Shown in pieces: positions 5,454-6,802 of a stretch of DNA of 6,802 bases. Origin of the DNA: Verrucomicrobiota bacterium (GTDB lineage Bacteria > Verrucomicrobiota > Verrucomicrobiia > Chthoniobacterales > Terrimicrobiaceae); NCBI GenBank assembly GCA_026398285.1, contig JAPLTI010000046.1:1-6802 (forward strand). Reading direction: 5' to 3'. Below the pieces are notes generated by a model, which searched no databases, had not been told where the DNA came from, and worked only from the letters and a program-made list of their open reading frames with translations. A program made the translations under genes and the position numbers. Position 1 is the stretch's first letter, and every line of letters begins with the position of its first letter.

Positions 5454-6802
5454 CGAATCAGCACGAACAACACGACCATGGAGTCATCAGCGACTCCCGC
5501 AAACGCAGCGTTGCCTGGGTTTTGATTTTCCCGATCATCGCCGCCGCAGCCACCGCATGGTTTCTGTGGACCGACTACAAATCGATGGGGCCTGAAATCG
5601 AAATCTCATTCGATGAGGTGCCAGGTATTCAGGCAGGTAAAACCCCGCTCGTCTATCGCGGCGTGGATGCGGGAATGGTCACCGCAGTGGAGCTGGATAA
5701 AAATCTCAACAAGGTTCTCGTCAAAGTGCGCCTGAAGGAATTTGCGGCAGGTCTTGCGAGCGAGGAGACCGACTTCTGGGTGGAAAAACCTGTCATCACC
5801 TTGGCGGAGCTCACTGGCCTGGAGTCCATCATCCAAGGCAACTCGATTCGCGCCCGGAACCCCGGTGGTGACTCGGCGACCCGTTTTGTGGGACTCCCCG
5901 AACCGCCCCTCATGCCGCTTCTTCCCGGTGCCTTTACTGTCCGACTCAAGGGTGCCCAGATTCCTTTTTTGAATAGAGGCACGCCGGTCTACCACCGGGG
6001 AGTCAAAGTCGGACTCGTTCGTGAAAAACTGATCGATGAAAATGGAATGCCCGAACTTCGCGTAATGATCGAGCAGGCGTATCGTGGCACTCTGCGCACG
6101 ACCTCGCGGTTCTGGCGTTTGCCTGCGACATCCATGAAATTTGGCCAGCATGGCTTGAAGCTCGATGTGGAGGGCGTTGATGCCTTGGTGCAAGGCGCGC
6201 TGGCGTTTGATCACTTCGACAGGAATGGGATGGAGATCTCGAACGATGCCTTGCTGGAGTTATCCTCTAACGAGTTCGCCTCACGGAGCGCAGGGCGTCT
6301 CCTGACTGTGACCTTCGATAATGCCCGGGGAATCACGCCGGGCGAAACCAAAGTTTGCTACCTCGGCCAACCAATCGGCCTTGTGGAATCCATTCAGCCC
6401 AGTCCGTCCACCGGGCTCATCCTTGCAGCGTTTCGCCTTATGCCGGAATACGAGCATCTGGCAGATACAGCGGCTTCCTTCACCCTCGTGCGCCCTCATG
6501 TTTCCCTCCCAGGCGTGAGCGGCCTCGATACACTGGTCAGCGGAGTTTACATCGAACTCGCTCCCGGCACTGGGGGCACACACACCGACCTCTTCGCCGG
6601 TCGCTCAGTGACCACCGAAGAGTGGGAGCGCCTGCAAGCCGAACGCCAAGGCCTGCTATTCACTCTTTCTGCTGAAAACCTCCCGCCGATCGGCAAGGGG
6701 ACCCCGGTTCTCTACAAGGGAGTCGTGGTGGGCTCGATTCTGGCAAAGAAACTCGATGACCGCGAAAAGCCTGTCCTCCATGGAGTGATTCGCCCGGAGT
6801 TC
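5450..6802 (+). CDS. pqiB: PqiB-like MCE-domain lipid transport protein (C-terminus outside window)
   Basis: My translation from the ATG at 5450 is open for 451 codons to the right edge. A short cytoplasmic start is followed by one transmembrane anchor (about 21-40); the rest is periplasmic. Four MCE (mammalian cell entry) repeats can be lined up: about 47-137, 160-254, 282-373, and 401 to the edge. Each has the early glycine/proline/tyrosine signature: TPLVYRGVDAG, TPVYHRGVKVG, TKVCYLGQPIG, TPVLYKGVVVG. MCE proteins assemble as hexamers whose stacked rings form a tunnel for lipids between inner and outer membranes. E. coli PqiB has three MCE domains and LetB (YebT) seven; this one has at least four, so it is not a plain PqiB copy and the pqiB symbol is by context. 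The stop of the preceding PqiA-like gene overlaps the start (ATGA), and the only nearby GGAGG is 20 bases upstream, so translation probably depends on coupling. Confidence 0.93.
   Translation, partial: MTNQHEQHDHGVISDSRKRSVAWVLIFPIIAAAATAWFLWTDYKSMGPEIEISFDEVPGIQAGKTPLVYRGVDAGMVTAVELDKNLNKVLVKVRLKEFAAGLASEETDFWVEKPVITLAELTGLESIIQGNSIRARNPGGDSATRFVGLPEPPLMPLLPGAFTVRLKGAQIPFLNRGTPVYHRGVKVGLVREKLIDENGMPELRVMIEQAYRGTLRTTSRFWRLPATSMKFGQHGLKLDVEGVDALVQGALAFDHFDRNGMEISNDALLELSSNEFASRSAGRLLTVTFDNARGITPGETKVCYLGQPIGLVESIQPSPSTGLILAAFRLMPEYEHLADTAASFTLVRPHVSLPGVSGLDTLVSGVYIELAPGTGGTHTDLFAGRSVTTEEWERLQAERQGLLFTLSAENLPPIGKGTPVLYKGVVVGSILAKKLDDREKPVLHGVIRPEF

Noticed and set aside
5606..6214. 202-residue open frame on the minus strand.
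   Set aside because: Antisense to the MCE protein, whose repeats are clear in the plus frame.
1..6802. CRISPR arrays, tRNA/rRNA genes, insertion sequences or prophage genes.
   Set aside because: No regular repeats, cloverleaf-like sequence, transposase motifs or terminal inverted repeats were seen; nearly all bases are in ordinary coding genes.

Overview
The window reads as chromosomal DNA of a Gram-negative (two-membrane) bacterium. The evidence is an MCE/PqiAB-type envelope lipid-transport operon at the right end and a secreted phosphodiester glycosidase upstream of it. Base composition looks moderately GC-rich by eye. Several genes have no clear Shine-Dalgarno sequence. The mix of a short RelE-like protein beside a class V aminotransferase, a bacterial-type acetyl-CoA synthetase and a split PqiA made me think of Verrucomicrobiota or a relative, but that is an impression and not something I can prove from sequence alone. 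No RNA gene, CRISPR array, insertion sequence or phage gene was found, and the window is almost fully coding.

Left block (1-1371, minus strand): a RelE/ParE-fold small protein (1009-1371) is followed, with a 4-base GTGA overlap, by a class V PLP-dependent aminotransferase / cysteine-desulfurase-like enzyme whose C-terminus runs off the left edge. No antitoxin gene sits beside the RelE-like gene. A ~100-base divergent intergenic region (1372-1473) separates this pair from the plus-strand genes.

Middle block (1474-4265, plus strand): a complete acetyl-CoA synthetase (Acs, 649 aa) with all core motifs is followed by a signal-peptide-bearing NAGPA-type phosphodiester glycosidase domain protein. 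The two are close and co-oriented, but no functional link is evident.

Right block (4318-6802, plus strand): three genes are chained by two successive ATGA stop/start overlaps. They are a PqiA-like membrane protein with a zinc ribbon, a second PqiA-like membrane protein without one, and a PqiB-like MCE protein with one N-terminal membrane anchor and at least four MCE domains before the window ends. In E. coli the two PqiA modules are fused in one polypeptide; here they are separate genes. Together they should form an inner-membrane module plus a periplasmic MCE tunnel that moves lipids between inner and outer membranes.

Nothing here is certainly a new system. The points most worth checking are the antitoxin-less RelE-like protein with an acidic tail coupled to the aminotransferase, and the split PqiA with a PqiB of unusual MCE number.
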